A DNA stretch of 64,000 nt from Rhizorhabdus histidinilytica (GTDB lineage Bacteria > Pseudomonadota > Alphaproteobacteria > Sphingomonadales > Sphingomonadaceae). Every line of letters starts with the position of its first letter. Position 1 is the first letter of the stretch. The notes under the pieces were generated by a model, which was not told where the DNA came from, did no database searches, and saw only the letters and a list, made by a program, of their open reading frames with translations. A program made the translations under genes and the position numbers. Shown piece after piece: positions 1 to 10,441 of the stretch. Location: assembly GCF_900167915.1 (NCBI RefSeq), contig NZ_FUYM01000003.1, positions 434,001-498,000 of the forward strand. Reading direction: 5' to 3'.

Positions 1-293
1 CCGGCGGCCGGTGCCGGAGCGGCCGGCACGGGCGCCGCACCGGCCTTGGCCGGTTTCGCGGGCACCTCCATCTGGGTGGGATCGAGCGCCGCGGTCAGCG
101 CGTCGGTGCTGGTCGGCGGCCAGTTGGTGCGGGCCCAGCTCGGCCCCGAAACCCCCGCCTCGATGCCGGCGAAATAATCCTGCCAGCTCGGCTCCACGCT
201 CGACTTGTCCGAGCGATATTGACGATAAAGCGATTCAACGAAGGAAGCACTGACTCCCTCCGGTCCGTCGAACTCGACGCCTTCGATGCCCAT
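1..293 (-). CDS. sucA: 2-oxoglutarate dehydrogenase E1 component, N-terminal part (cut by window edge)
   Basis: First 97 codons of the thiamine-diphosphate E1 subunit of the 2-oxoglutarate dehydrogenase complex, which decarboxylates 2-oxoglutarate in the TCA cycle. The start MGIEGVEFDGPEG is followed by FVESLYRQYRSDKSSVEPSWQ, which matches the E1o N-terminal segment (a short helix that binds the E2/E3 core in this family), then an Ala/Pro-rich linker. AAGGA at 301-305 (complement) lies 7 nt before the ATG. It follows sucD on the same strand after about 126 nt, the usual TCA operon order. The catalytic part lies outside the window. The frame is open to the edge. Confidence 0.9.
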   Translation of the reverse strand, partial: MGIEGVEFDGPEGVSASFVESLYRQYRSDKSSVEPSWQDYFAGIEAGVSGPSWARTNWPPTSTDALTAALDPTQMEVPAKPAKAGAAPVPAAPAPAA

Positions 294-390
294 CTCACCA
301 TCCTTGTCTGCACCCACCCCGGGACTTAGGCCCGAAGCACAGCAACGTGGGTTGATACACTTGATGTACGTTAACCTGGCGTGAAACGCC

Positions 391-410
391 GCCCCGCCGG
401 ATGGCGGGGC
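391..410. other. Intercistronic stem-loop between sucD and sucA
   Basis: A perfect 8-bp inverted repeat (GCCCCGCC / GGCGGGGC) with loop GGAT. A T run follows it only on the plus strand (415-421), so in the direction of sucD-sucA transcription it lacks a U tract. It is better read as an mRNA stability or processing element, or a terminator of antisense transcripts, than as the end of sucD. Confidence 0.5.
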
Positions 411-419
411 TGGTATTTT

Positions 420-1304
420 TTAACCCTTCAGAACCTCCGCCAGGGTCGTGCCGAGCTCCGAGGGGCTCGCCGCGACCTTGATGCCCGCCGCTTCCATCGC
501 GGCGATCTTGTCTTCGGCGCCGCCCTGACCACCCGAGACGATTGCCCCGGCATGGCCCATGCGACGGCCCGGAGGCGCCGTGCGACCGGCGATGAAGCCC
601 GCCATGGGCTTCTTGCGGCCGCGCTTCGCCTCGTCGCGCAGGAACTGCGCGGCTTCTTCCTCGGCCGACCCGCCGATCTCACCGATCATGATGATCGACT
701 TGGTCTCGTCGTCGGCCAGGAACAGTTCGAGCACGTCGATGAAGTTGGTCCCGTTGACCGGATCACCGCCGATGCCGACTGCGGTGGTCTGGCCCAGGCC
801 GATGGCCGAGGTCTGGAACACCGCTTCATAGGTAAGCGTCCCCGAGCGGGAAACAACGCCCACCGAGCCCTTCTTGAAGATCGAACCCGGCATGATGCCG
901 ATCTTGCACTCGTTCGGGGTCAGGACACCCGGGCAATTCGGTCCGATCAGGCGCGACTTGGAACCCTGCAGGGCACGCTTCACCCGGATCATGTCGATCA
1001 CGGGAATACCCTCGGTGATGCAGACGATGAGGGGAACCTCGGCGTCGATCGCCTCCAGGATCGAGTCGGCCGCGAAGGGCGGCGGAACGTAGATGACGCT
1101 GGCGTCAGCGCCGGTGGCGGCCACCGCCTCGTGGACGGTGTCGAAGTTCGGCAGGCCGATATGGGTGGTGCCACCCTTGCCCGGCGTGACGCCGCCGACC
1201 ATTTGCGTACCGTAGGCAAGCGCCTGTTCGGTATGAAAGGTGCCGGTGTTGCCGGTCATACCCTGAGTGATGACCTTGGTATTCTTGTTGACCAGGATAC
1301 TCAT
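420..1304 (-). CDS. sucD: Succinyl-CoA ligase (ADP/GDP-forming) subunit alpha
   Basis: 294 residues, full family length. It catalyses substrate-level phosphorylation of succinyl-CoA to succinate with SucC. The CoA-binding Rossmann part starts [21 protein letters not shown]. The phosphohistidine is His251 in [16 protein letters not shown] and the SRSGTLTYE segment (residues 153-161) are typical of the alpha subunit. It lies 50 nt downstream of mdh and upstream of sucA on the same strand, so an mdh-sucD-sucA transcript is likely. The beta-subunit gene sucC, which often precedes sucD in alphaproteobacteria, is absent between mdh and sucD and must be elsewhere. Confidence 0.97.
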   Translation of the reverse strand: MSILVNKNTKVITQGMTGNTGTFHTEQALAYGTQMVGGVTPGKGGTTHIGLPNFDTVHEAVAATGADASVIYVPPPFAADSILEAIDAEVPLIVCITEGIPVIDMIRVKRALQGSKSRLIGPNCPGVLTPNECKIGIMPGSIFKKGSVGVVSRSGTLTYEAVFQTSAIGLGQTTAVGIGGDPVNGTNFIDVLELFLADDETKSIIMIGEIGGSAEEEAAQFLRDEAKRGRKKPMAGFIAGRTAPPGRRMGHAGAIVSGGQGGAEDKIAAMEAAGIKVAASPSELGTTLAEVLKG

Positions 1305-1354
1305 GTGCCTGTCGAACCTTCCTTTTTCCCTGGGGAGGGCGATTCCAATGCGGG

Positions 1355-2548
<1,194 letters not shown>

Positions 2549-2581
2549 CTAGCATCGGTCCGGCAACGGGGGTCTAGGGCA

Positions 2582-5548
2582 ATGCAAAAGCACGTCGTTC
2601 TGGCGGTGACGATGGCGATGGCGGGCGCCTTCGCGACATCGGCACCTCCCTTGTCCGCGGCCCGTCCGACCACCGCCGCCGGACCGTCGCCGACCGAGAA
2701 GGCGCGGCTGGAGAAGATGCGCAAGGCCGCCGATGACCTGGACGAGGGCGCCGATCCGGCCGCCTATCGCAAGGCATGGGAAGCGGTGCTGGCCTATGGC
2801 GAGACGCTCTATCCCGCCGGCCACCCCGAGCTGGCCTGGCTGGAAGGCGAACTCGTCACCGCGGATTATCTGCAGGGCGACGTCACCGGCGCGCTGGCGC
2901 GGGCCGAGCGGCTGGGCGCGCGGCTCGAAGCTGGCGGCGCGGAATATCGCGACCGGCGGATGGAACTGGCCAATGCGCAGGTCGTGATCCTGATGACGCT
3001 CAGCGATCATGATCGCGCGCGCAAGCTCGCCGCCCGGGTCCTCGAATGGCGGATCGCGAAGAGCGAGGGCAAGCCGAGCAGCAACGTCGCCGCCGCCTAT
3101 TCCAACTATGCCAATGCGGAGTTCGAGTTCGGCAATTTCGACAAGGCTATCGAACTGATCCGCAAGGCCAATGCCGAGGATCGCCGGCACGAGACCATCC
3201 CGGTGAACGCCGCGCCGCGCTTCGCCAACCTGCCGACCTTCCTCCTGCAGTCGGGCCGGCTGGAAGAGGCGATCGAGGAAGCGCGCGCGACGCAGGCGAC
3301 GCTGGAGGGCTTCATGCCCAAGGGTCACCCCTATCTGGCGACCAATCTCAACACCCTCGCCCGGATATTGCTCACCCTCGGCCGCCCCGGCGAAGCGGAG
3401 GCGGTTTCGCGCAAGGCGGTGGACATCGCCGTCGCCCGCTTCGGCCAGAGCCAGCAGGCGGTGAGCTACATGGTCACGGTCGCGCAGGCGCTGATCGCCC
3501 AAGGAAAGACCGACGAGGCGATCACCATGGCGCGGCAGGCGACGGACATCCTGACCAAGGGGATCGGCCCGGACGCCCAGCGCACGCTGATGGCACGGGA
3601 AAGCTATGCCGATGCGCTCGCCGCCTCGGGCGACCGCAAGCAGGCGATCGAAATCCTGCGTGAGGTGAACGCCACGCGTGACCGCAAGCTGCCACCCTTC
3701 CACCGTGACCGCATCACCGGCCGCGACCAGCTCGCCATCTTCTCGTTCGAGCAAGGCGACATGGAGGCGGCGAAGACCGCCCAGACGGAGGCGCAGACCC
3801 TGCGCCGCTCGACCTTCCCGGCCGAAGACGTCGCCAACCTCACCGGCGAAGCGCGGCTGGGCGCGATCGAGGTGCATGGCGGCGACAAGGCGGGTGGGCT
3901 CAAGCGGGTCGAGGCAGCGGCAGCGCTGCTCGACGAGCGCCTGGCCCGGCTGCGCGCCGCCGGCACCCGGCGATCGGGCCTCGAGCTCGAGATTCGGGCG
4001 GCCTATGGCTGGGCGCTCGACGCCGCGGTGACCGCCGGCGACGAAGCGCTGGCCTTCCGCCTCGCCCAGCGGATGATGGAGAGTTCGGCGGGGCGCGCCG
4101 TGCAGGAGGAGGAAGCGCGCTCGGCGGCCGGTGATCCGCAGCTGGCCGAGCTCATCCGCGAGCGCCAGGACGCCGCGATCGAGCTCGAAGCCTTGCTCGA
4201 CCGTCAGCTTCGCCTCGCCGGACGCGGCGCCGACGCGGCGACGATCGAAGCGGTGGCCGGCCAGCGCAAGGCCGCCGCGGCGCGGCTCGACCAGCGCACC
4301 GCCGCGCTGGCCGCCCGCGCGCCCCAGCTCGTCGTGCCAGCGGGCTCGGAGCCGCTCACGCTGGAAGCCGTGCGCGAGGGGCTCCGGTCCGACGAAGCGT
4401 TGTTGATCGCTGGGGTATCCGAGAGTCGCACCACTCTGTTCGCGATCACGCGGGACCGCGTCTCCATGGCCATGTCCCCAGCCACCGCGCAACAGATCGC
4501 GACGCTGGTGACGAGGCTCCGGGCGGGCATCAGCCCCCAGGCGGCGGCGGCGGGACAAAGCTTCGCCCTTCGCGCCGCGTCGCCAACCCGCGCCGCGATC
4601 TCGGACGAGCAGGCAGCGACCAGTTTCAATTTCGACGCCTCGGCACGGCTGCACGACATCCTGCTCCCCAAGGCCATTCGGAGCATCCTAGCGAAAAAAT
4701 CCCGTCTGCTCGTCGCGGCCAATGCGAGCCTGACGACGCTTCCCCTAGCCGTGCTCGCACCGCGCCGAAGCGATCCCACCCTTGGCAATGCGCATTGGCT
4801 GATCCGGGATCATGTCCTCGTCACCCTGCCGTCCATCGCCAGCGTCACATCCGCCCGCTCGTCTGGCACCGGACGGAAGGTGCACAGCTTCTTCGCGGTC
4901 GGGGCGCCGGAGCTGGCACCGGCGGGCACGGCGATGGCGTTCCGGTCGGCCGACATCGCCCGGCAGGTCCGGGACCTGCCCGCGCTGCCCGCCACCGAGC
5001 CCGAGCTTCGCACCGTCGGACGCGCACTCGCCGCACCGGAACAATCGATCCTCACCGGCAGCCGGGCGACCGAGCAGGCGATCCGCACCGCCGACCTGAC
5101 GCGCACCAACGTCCTCGCCTTCGCCACCCACGGCCTGATGGCCGGCGATCTCGACGGGCTCGACGAGCCCGCGCTGGTGATGACGCCGGGCGGCTCCGAC
5201 GATGGACTGCTGACCGCCAGCGAGATCATGCGGCTGCGCCTGGCTGCCGACTGGGTGATCCTGTCCGCCTGCAACACGGCGGCCGGCGGCAGCGGCGACG
5301 ACAGCGGCCTGGCCGGCATCGCCCGGGCCTTCCTCTATGCGGGCGGCCGGAACCTGCTTGCCTCGCACTGGGCGGTCCGCGACGATGCGGCGGCCTATCT
5401 CTCGATCGAGACCGTCCAGAAATATGGACGCGGCGAAGATCCGGCGCGGGCCCTGCGCGAGGCGATGCTGCGGATGATCGACAAGCGGCCGTTCGAAGGC
5501 GCCGAGCAGCCGGTCAACTGGGCGCCCTTCGTCTTCGTCGGGCGCTGA
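2582..5548 (+). CDS. Secreted TPR-CHAT domain protein (caspase-like peptidase fold)
   Basis: 988 residues. The start MQKHVVLAVTMAMAGAFATSA gives a Sec-type signal peptide (about residues 1-27), preferred over upstream in-frame starts. Residues about 40-430 form tetratricopeptide repeats of the kinesin-light-chain type. Residues about 440-620 are helical, and about 640-988 are a CHAT domain. The clan CD dyad is intact: His850 in FATHGLM and Cys897 in ILSACNTA. CHAT proteins include separase-like proteases and the TPR-CHAT effector of type III-E CRISPR. There is no CRISPR or effector gene here, and the signal peptide points to a periplasmic or outer-membrane role. The substrate is unknown. It is divergent from mdh and followed convergently by zapE. 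Confidence 0.85.
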   Translation: MQKHVVLAVTMAMAGAFATSAPPLSAARPTTAAGPSPTEKARLEKMRKAADDLDEGADPAAYRKAWEAVLAYGETLYPAGHPELAWLEGELVTADYLQGDVTGALARAERLGARLEAGGAEYRDRRMELANAQVVILMTLSDHDRARKLAARVLEWRIAKSEGKPSSNVAAAYSNYANAEFEFGNFDKAIELIRKANAEDRRHETIPVNAAPRFANLPTFLLQSGRLEEAIEEARATQATLEGFMPKGHPYLATNLNTLARILLTLGRPGEAEAVSRKAVDIAVARFGQSQQAVSYMVTVAQALIAQGKTDEAITMARQATDILTKGIGPDAQRTLMARESYADALAASGDRKQAIEILREVNATRDRKLPPFHRDRITGRDQLAIFSFEQGDMEAAKTAQTEAQTLRRSTFPAEDVANLTGEARLGAIEVHGGDKAGGLKRVEAAAALLDERLARLRAAGTRRSGLELEIRAAYGWALDAAVTAGDEALAFRLAQRMMESSAGRAVQEEEARSAAGDPQLAELIRERQDAAIELEALLDRQLRLAGRGADAATIEAVAGQRKAAAARLDQRTAALAARAPQLVVPAGSEPLTLEAVREGLRSDEALLIAGVSESRTTLFAITRDRVSMAMSPATAQQIATLVTRLRAGISPQAAAAGQSFALRAASPTRAAISDEQAATSFNFDASARLHDILLPKAIRSILAKKSRLLVAANASLTTLPLAVLAPRRSDPTLGNAHWLIRDHVLVTLPSIASVTSARSSGTGRKVHSFFAVGAPELAPAGTAMAFRSADIARQVRDLPALPATEPELRTVGRALAAPEQSILTGSRATEQAIRTADLTRTNVLAFATHGLMAGDLDGLDEPALVMTPGGSDDGLLTASEIMRLRLAADWVILSACNTAAGGSGDDSGLAGIARAFLYAGGRNLLASHWAVRDDAAAYLSIETVQKYGRGEDPARALREAMLRMIDKRPFEGAEQPVNWAPFVFVGR

Positions 5549-5554
5549 GCCGGC

Positions 5555-6673
5555 CTATTCCTCCAGGCCGTGGCCGGCGGCGAGATAGTCCTGGCTGCGC
5601 ATCTCCATCAGCCGCGATACGGTGCGCTCGAACTCGAAGGCGCCGTCACCGTCGGGATAGAGCGCCTCGGGCTCGGCATCGGCGGTCGCCAGCAGCTTGA
5701 CCTTATGCTCGTAGAGCGCGTCGATCAGCACCTTGAAGCGGGCGGCCTCGTTGCGCTTCTCGGGCGTCAGCAGCGGGATGCCGACGATGATCACGGTGTG
5801 ATAGTTGCGCGCGATCGCCAGATAGTCGGCGGCGCCCCGCGCCTCGGCGCAGAGCCGCTTGAACGAGAAGACCGCGACGCCCTTCAGGCTCTTGGGCACA
5901 TGCAGGGTGCGCCCGCCCGGCACCGCGATGTCGGCGGTCGGGACGTGCGCGCGGTCCTCGGGCGGATAGTCGGTCAGGCGGAAGAAGGCCTCGGACACCG
6001 CAGCGGTCGCGGCCGCGCCGTTCGGCGCATACCAGACCGGCATGCCGCCCAGCCGTTCGAGCCGATAGTCGGTCGGCCCGTTGAGCGACAGCACGTCCAG
6101 CTTCGCCTCGATCAGGTCGATGAAGGGCAGGAAGAGCTGCCGGTTGAGCCCGTCCTTGTAGAGATCGCGTGGCGGCCGGTTGGAGGTCGTCACCACCGTC
6201 ACCCCGGCGTCGACGATCAGCCCGGTGAACAGCCGGCTCAGGATCGCCGCATCGGCCATGTTGTTGACGACCATCTCGTCGAAGGCGAGCAGCTTCGCCT
6301 CGGCGGCGATCGCCTCGACCACCGGCGGGATCGGATCGCCCTTCTCCTTGGCGCGCTCGGCCCGCAGCCGCTCGTGCACCTCGATCATGAATTCGTGGAA
6401 ATGGACGCGCCGCTTCGCGCCGATCCGAACGCAGTCGAAGAACAGGTCCATCAGCATCGATTTACCGCGACCGACCCCGCCCCACATATAGAGCCCGCGC
6501 ACCGGCGGCGGCGCCTTGCGCAGCATCCGCCACAGCACGCTGCCCTTGGCCGGCTGCTCCTCCAGCGCCAGGGCCAGGGCGTTGAGCCGCTCGACGGTGG
6601 CGCGCTGGTCGGGGTCGGGGCGCAGTTCGCCGGCGGCGACCAGATCCTCATAGCGGGCGGTGACGCCGGTCAT
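5555..6673 (-). CDS. zapE: AFG1/ZapE-family P-loop ATPase
   Basis: 372 residues. Walker A is GGVGRGKS (65-72), Walker B is in LLAFDEMVV, and a sensor-type TSNRPP follows. In Escherichia coli ZapE affects Z-ring function; mitochondrial AFG1/LACE1 acts in respiratory-protein quality control. The start ATG at 6673 (MTGVTARYEDL) overlaps the stop of the thioesterase gene as ATGA, so translation is probably coupled. It is the last gene of an sdhB-thioesterase-zapE operon. In many alphaproteobacteria zapE sits directly before mdh; here the CHAT gene lies between them. Confidence 0.92.
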   Translation of the reverse strand: MTGVTARYEDLVAAGELRPDPDQRATVERLNALALALEEQPAKGSVLWRMLRKAPPPVRGLYMWGGVGRGKSMLMDLFFDCVRIGAKRRVHFHEFMIEVHERLRAERAKEKGDPIPPVVEAIAAEAKLLAFDEMVVNNMADAAILSRLFTGLIVDAGVTVVTTSNRPPRDLYKDGLNRQLFLPFIDLIEAKLDVLSLNGPTDYRLERLGGMPVWYAPNGAAATAAVSEAFFRLTDYPPEDRAHVPTADIAVPGGRTLHVPKSLKGVAVFSFKRLCAEARGAADYLAIARNYHTVIIVGIPLLTPEKRNEAARFKVLIDALYEHKVKLLATADAEPEALYPDGDGAFEFERTVSRLMEMRSQDYLAAGHGLEE

Positions 6674-7119
6674 GACGCCGCCTTGCGGACGATCGCCATG
6701 AAGCTGGCGATGATCGCGCCGCGCTGCTCGACCGTCCCGCGCAGGAAGATCATGCGCCCGGTCTCGCGGGTGACCTCGACGATCAGGTCGATCGGGTCGT
6801 CGATGTCGGCGCCGCCGGCGAACTGGGTGCTCAGATCGACAGTGACGCCGCGCGGCGCGCGTGCGTCGCCCAGCGCCAGCGGCGCGACGAACAGGCCGAC
6901 GTCGATGAAGGTCAGCAGCGCGCCGCCATGGACCTTGTTGCCGAGATTGGCATGGCGTTGCTGTGGGAACAGGCGCAGCACCGCGCGATCGCCGTCGCGG
7001 CGAACGGCGAGGTCGCCGAGCACCGCGTTGAAGCGATCCTGCGCCTTGATCTCCCACCGGGACCAGCCCGGCATGTCGGGGTGCGGACCGAAGCGGTAGA
7101 GGTCCGTGTCTATTTCCAC
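6670..7119 (-). CDS. PaaI-family hotdog-fold thioesterase
   Basis: 149 residues with a single 4HBT hotdog domain. The segment LGNKVHGGALLTFIDVGL carries the H-G-G-x4-F-x-D pattern of PaaI-type acyl-CoA thioesterases. They hydrolyse short, branched or aromatic acyl-CoAs in the cytoplasm. The start MEIDTDLYRFG lies 19 nt after the sdhB stop, and the 3' end overlaps zapE by 4 nt, so it is in the same operon. The substrate cannot be read from sequence. Confidence 0.85.
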   Translation of the reverse strand: MEIDTDLYRFGPHPDMPGWSRWEIKAQDRFNAVLGDLAVRRDGDRAVLRLFPQQRHANLGNKVHGGALLTFIDVGLFVAPLALGDARAPRGVTVDLSTQFAGGADIDDPIDLIVEVTRETGRMIFLRGTVEQRGAIIASFMAIVRKAAS

Positions 7120-7138
7120 GACGACGCGGTGAACCGGA

Positions 7139-7924
7139 TCAGAGCTGCCGCTCGACCACCATCTTCTTGATCTCGCCGATCGCCTTGGCCGGGCTCAGGC
7201 CCTTGGGGCAGACATTGGCGCAGTTCATGATCGTGTGGCAGCGATAGAGACGGAACGGATCCTCGAGCTCGTCGAGCCGCTCGCCGGTCATCTCGTCGCG
7301 GCTGTCGGCCAGCCAGCGATAGGCCTGGAGCAGGATCGCCGGGCCGAGGAACTTGTCGCTGTTCCACCAGTAGCTCGGGCACGAGGTCGAGCAGCAGGCG
7401 CACAGGATGCACTCGTAGAGGCCGTCGAGCTTGTTGCGGTCGTCGGGCGACTGCAGCCGCTCCTTGCCCGAAGGGGCCGGGGTGACCGTCTTCAACCAGG
7501 GCTGAATCGACGCATATTGCGCGTAGAAATGGGTGAAGTCGGGCACGAGGTCCTTGATCACGTCCATGTGCGGCAGCGGGGTGATGCGGACCTCGCCCTT
7601 GCAGTCCTCGATCGCGGTGGTGCAGGCGAGGCCGTTCTTGCCGTTCATGTTCATCGAGCAGGAACCGCAGATGCCCTCGCGGCACGAGCGGCGGAAGGTG
7701 ACCGACGGGTCCTGCTCGCTCTTGATCTTGATCAGCGCGTCGAGGACCATCGGGCCGCATTCGGCGAGATCGACCTCGAACGTGTCGTAGCGCGGATTCT
7801 CACCGCTGTCGGGATCGTAGCGATAAATCTTGAAGGACTTCACGTCCTTCGCGTCGGGGGCCGCCTTGTGGACCTTGCCGTTCTTCTTGATCTTGCTGTT
7901 CTTCGGAAGCGCGAACTCGGCCAT
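7139..7924 (-). CDS. sdhB: Succinate dehydrogenase iron-sulfur subunit
   Basis: 261 residues. It carries electrons from SdhA FAD to ubiquinone. The [2Fe-2S] ligands are Cys81, Cys86, Cys89 and Cys101 (CREGICGSC...ACTTA). The [4Fe-4S] motif [12 protein letters not shown] starts at residue 172, and the [3Fe-4S] motif is [15 protein letters not shown]. The start [14 protein letters not shown] has an AGGGGG ribosome site about 9 nt upstream. Unusually it does not follow sdhA: sdhCDA lies at 13.2-15.8 kb and ends in a terminator, with five unrelated genes between. sdhB must therefore have its own promoter; a candidate is at 7954-7982. Confidence 0.98.
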   Translation of the reverse strand: MAEFALPKNSKIKKNGKVHKAAPDAKDVKSFKIYRYDPDSGENPRYDTFEVDLAECGPMVLDALIKIKSEQDPSVTFRRSCREGICGSCSMNMNGKNGLACTTAIEDCKGEVRITPLPHMDVIKDLVPDFTHFYAQYASIQPWLKTVTPAPSGKERLQSPDDRNKLDGLYECILCACCSTSCPSYWWNSDKFLGPAILLQAYRWLADSRDEMTGERLDELEDPFRLYRCHTIMNCANVCPKGLSPAKAIGEIKKMVVERQL

Positions 7925-7953
7925 GACTCGGTCCCCCTGCTTGGTTGGATGCC

Positions 7954-7982
7954 GCGATAGCGAATGAATTCGCGCGGCTCAA
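7954..7982 (-). promoter_or_regulatory. Putative sigma70-type promoter of sdhB
   Basis: On the minus strand TTGAGC (7977-7982) and TATCGC (7954-7959) are separated by 17 nt, about 30 nt before the sdhB ATG. This would give a short 5' leader that still contains the AGGGGG ribosome site. The call is made by eye. It is supported by the need for a separate sdhB promoter, since sdhCDA ends in a strong terminator and plus-strand genes intervene. Confidence 0.35.
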
Positions 7983-8043
7983 CACCTGAGCGCATCCATA
8001 TAGCATCCCTTGAACCGCCAAGGGGATAAACTAAAGCAGGCGC

Positions 8044-9570
8044 ATGTCGTCCGCCGCCCCTCCCGAGCTTCCGCCCGGATCGCGCCAGGTCGCCAAGGGC
8101 GCGGGCACCGCGCTGCTGGCACGGGCCGGCGGCGTCATCGAGATCGTCTCCCAGCCGCTCTACGTCTGGCTGTTCGGCCTGCCGACCTATGGCCTCTACA
8201 TGGTGCTCTGGTCGGCGGTGAACCTGATCGAGAACATCGCCGACATGGGGATGACCAGTGCGCTGCAGCGCGTCGTGCCGCAGGCGCGAGACGATGCCGA
8301 GCGCGCCGCCGCACTGCGCCAGGCGATGCTGCTGGGATTGGCGCCCTGCATCCTCATCGCGCTGCTCGCCAGCCTCGGCGCGCACTGGATCGCCGAGGTG
8401 GTCAACGTCGCCGCCAAGGATCGCGACAAGCTGGCGACCGGCATCGCGATCTTCGCCTGGGCCCTGCCCTTCTGGGCCTATGTCGAGATCGCGACCTCGG
8501 CGTTGCGTGCGCGCAAGGCGTTCGGGCCGGAGATCCGCCTCCGGGTGATGTGGGAACAGATCCTCCGCATGATCGCCGCGACGCTGCTCGCGGCGCTCGG
8601 CGCCGGCACGCTCGGCCTGCTGATCGCGCATCTCTGCTCGCTGGCGATTACCTGCGTCTTCTCGACACGGCTGCTCGCCCGCTACTACCGGCTCGATCTC
8701 GTGCTGCGCGGCGCCGGCCCTTCGATGCGGGCGAGGACCTTCTATGCCGGCATCTCCGTACTGCCGTCGAACATCGTCAACCGGCTGTTCAGCGACGCCC
8801 CGCCGCTGATCCTCAACCTGATCATTCCGGGCGCCGCCGGGGCGAGCGCCGCCGGCCTGTTCGCGATCGCGCGCAAGATCGCCAGCGGCGTCCAGCTCAT
8901 CCGCCAGGCCTTCTCCTATGTCATGGCGCCGCTCGCCTCCGAGGCGGTGCGCCACGATATCCGCCACGTCGCCGAGATCTACGGCTTCGCCACCCGCCTC
9001 ACCATCGTCGTCGCGACGCCGGTGGTCTGCACCATCGCCGGCGGCGGCCGGGCGCTGCTCGCGCTGTTCGGCAGCGGCGCTCAGGCCGCCTATCTGGCGC
9101 TCGCGCTGCTCACCTTCACCCGGCTGATCGAGGCGGTGGCGGGCCAGGCCTCGGCGATCCAGTCGGTGATCAGCCGCTATCACCACCCGCTGGTCGGCAG
9201 CGCGATCGGCTTGGCCGTGTCGCTGGCGCTCGGCGCGCTGCTGCTGCCGCAAGGCGGGATGGACGGCATGGCGATCGCCGTGTCGGCGGGCATCGCGGTG
9301 TCGGTGCTGACCCCGATGGTCCAGCTCTGGCACCACCAGCGCCTCCACCCCTTCGCCCCCCCCTTCGCGCGCGCGGCGGCGGTGGCGGCAGCGGTCGGCG
9401 CGATGATCTTCCTCTTCTCCGAGCTGCTCTGGCCGCTCCACCACGTCGCCCGCATCGCTATCGGCGCGGTGCTGCTGGTCGCCGGCATCTGGGTCTCGGG
9501 CCGCTTCGGCCTCAGCCATGACGACAAGCTGGCGCTCGGCAAGACGGCGCGGAGACTGCGGCTGCTATAG
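8044..9570 (+). CDS. MOP-superfamily polysaccharide/lipid flippase (PST/MATE-like)
   Basis: 508 residues with about 12-14 hydrophobic helices. The N-terminal pattern (LLARAGGVIEIVSQPLYV, then GLPTYGLYMVLWSAVNLIEN) is that of Wzx/PST exporters for lipid-linked glycans. It would move a lipid-linked or lipid product across the inner membrane. It is divergent from sdhB. Its TAG stop at 9568 shares the palindrome CTATAG with the stop of the convergent nucleotidyltransferase gene. It opens the envelope module between sdhB and sdhA. The substrate is unknown; linkage to the CDP-alcohol phosphotransferase suggests a lipid or polyol-phosphate product. Confidence 0.85.
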   Translation: MSSAAPPELPPGSRQVAKGAGTALLARAGGVIEIVSQPLYVWLFGLPTYGLYMVLWSAVNLIENIADMGMTSALQRVVPQARDDAERAAALRQAMLLGLAPCILIALLASLGAHWIAEVVNVAAKDRDKLATGIAIFAWALPFWAYVEIATSALRARKAFGPEIRLRVMWEQILRMIAATLLAALGAGTLGLLIAHLCSLAITCVFSTRLLARYYRLDLVLRGAGPSMRARTFYAGISVLPSNIVNRLFSDAPPLILNLIIPGAAGASAAGLFAIARKIASGVQLIRQAFSYVMAPLASEAVRHDIRHVAEIYGFATRLTIVVATPVVCTIAGGGRALLALFGSGAQAAYLALALLTFTRLIEAVAGQASAIQSVISRYHHPLVGSAIGLAVSLALGALLLPQGGMDGMAIAVSAGIAVSVLTPMVQLWHHQRLHPFAPPFARAAAVAAAVGAMIFLFSELLWPLHHVARIAIGAVLLVAGIWVSGRFGLSHDDKLALGKTARRLRLL

Positions 9571-10377
9571 CTCCGGATCGGGCTGGGACGCCCGCGCCCG
9601 CAGGATCGCTTCGACCATCGCATGGTCCGCAGGCTTGTCCACGTCGATGCAGGCCTCGGCATAGGGCAGCAGCACCGCCTTCGCGATCAGACCCAGCCGC
9701 CGTCCCACCCGCGCGACCGCCCCGCCGAGGGTCAGCATCCTGAGCGCGATCATCAGCGAAAGGCCGATGCCGAAGGCGCCGAGCACGGCGCGCGCCTTCT
9801 TGCGCTGCTGCTCGACCCGCCGCCAGATGGCGAGCACCTTCAGCGCCTCCGGGCTGCCGAGCCAGAACAGGTTGGCGCCCGAATAGGCGCCGCCGCGAAA
9901 CGGCAGCCAGGTGCGGCGATTGCCGGGATAGGCCGCCTCCAGCACCTTCCGCTCGACCAGCGCGACGGCGATGTCGGCGCCATCGGCGCCCACCTTGAAC
10001 CGGTCGATCATCGCATCGTCGAGCAGGACGTTGTCGGCGGTGGTCAGCAGGAAGGGATAGGCCTGCGGCATCGACCGCAGCGTGCCGGCGATCGCCTCGA
10101 CGATCGAAGCGCCGCTGTCGCGCACCGTCACCCGCGCCTCGTCGCGCAGCCACCGGGTGCCGGGATGGTCGAGCAGCGCGTCGCCCTGCTGGGCAAGGAT
10201 GACGATGCGCTTCACGTCCGGGCGCGCGGCAAGCGTGCTGGCGACCCAGGCGAGCATCGGCTGGCCCGCCACGTCGATCAGCGCCTTGAACGGCTCGCCG
10301 AAATGCTCCGCCAGCGGATCGACGCCGGGCCGCTGCCCGGCCAGGAGGATCACGGTAAAAGCCGAATTGATCATCAT
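9565..10377 (-). CDS. MobA-like nucleotidyltransferase, unusual signature
   Basis: 270 residues from the ATG at 10377 (MMINSAFTVILLAG), which has AAGG about 5 nt upstream; an open frame extends to 10425. The N-terminal NTP loop is atypical: LLAGQRPGVDPLAEHFGEPFKALIDVAG, where the family consensus is LxAGxGxR...PK. LLTTADNVLLDD supplies the metal-binding Asp region, and YAEACIDVDKPADHAMVEAIL is the usual C-terminal signature. The segment GIGLSLMIALRMLTLGGAVARV is hydrophobic and may contact the membrane. It would couple a phosphorylated sugar or polyol to a nucleotide. It diverges from the CDP-alcohol phosphotransferase gene, which starts about 60 nt away. Confidence 0.75.
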   Translation of the reverse strand: MMINSAFTVILLAGQRPGVDPLAEHFGEPFKALIDVAGQPMLAWVASTLAARPDVKRIVILAQQGDALLDHPGTRWLRDEARVTVRDSGASIVEAIAGTLRSMPQAYPFLLTTADNVLLDDAMIDRFKVGADGADIAVALVERKVLEAAYPGNRRTWLPFRGGAYSGANLFWLGSPEALKVLAIWRRVEQQRKKARAVLGAFGIGLSLMIALRMLTLGGAVARVGRRLGLIAKAVLLPYAEACIDVDKPADHAMVEAILRARASQPDPEL

Positions 10378-10441
10378 CGTGCCTTGCCAGCCCAAGGCCG
10401 CGTCGGCAAGGAACGCCGACGTCAACTCTCATATGGTGATC

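Noticed and set aside
391-410. Terminator of sucD
   Set aside because: The T run is on the plus-strand side only; in the direction of sucD transcription no U tract follows.
2582-5548. A type III-E CRISPR-like TPR-CHAT effector
   Set aside because: It has a signal peptide and no cas gene nearby, so the likeness is only in domain type.
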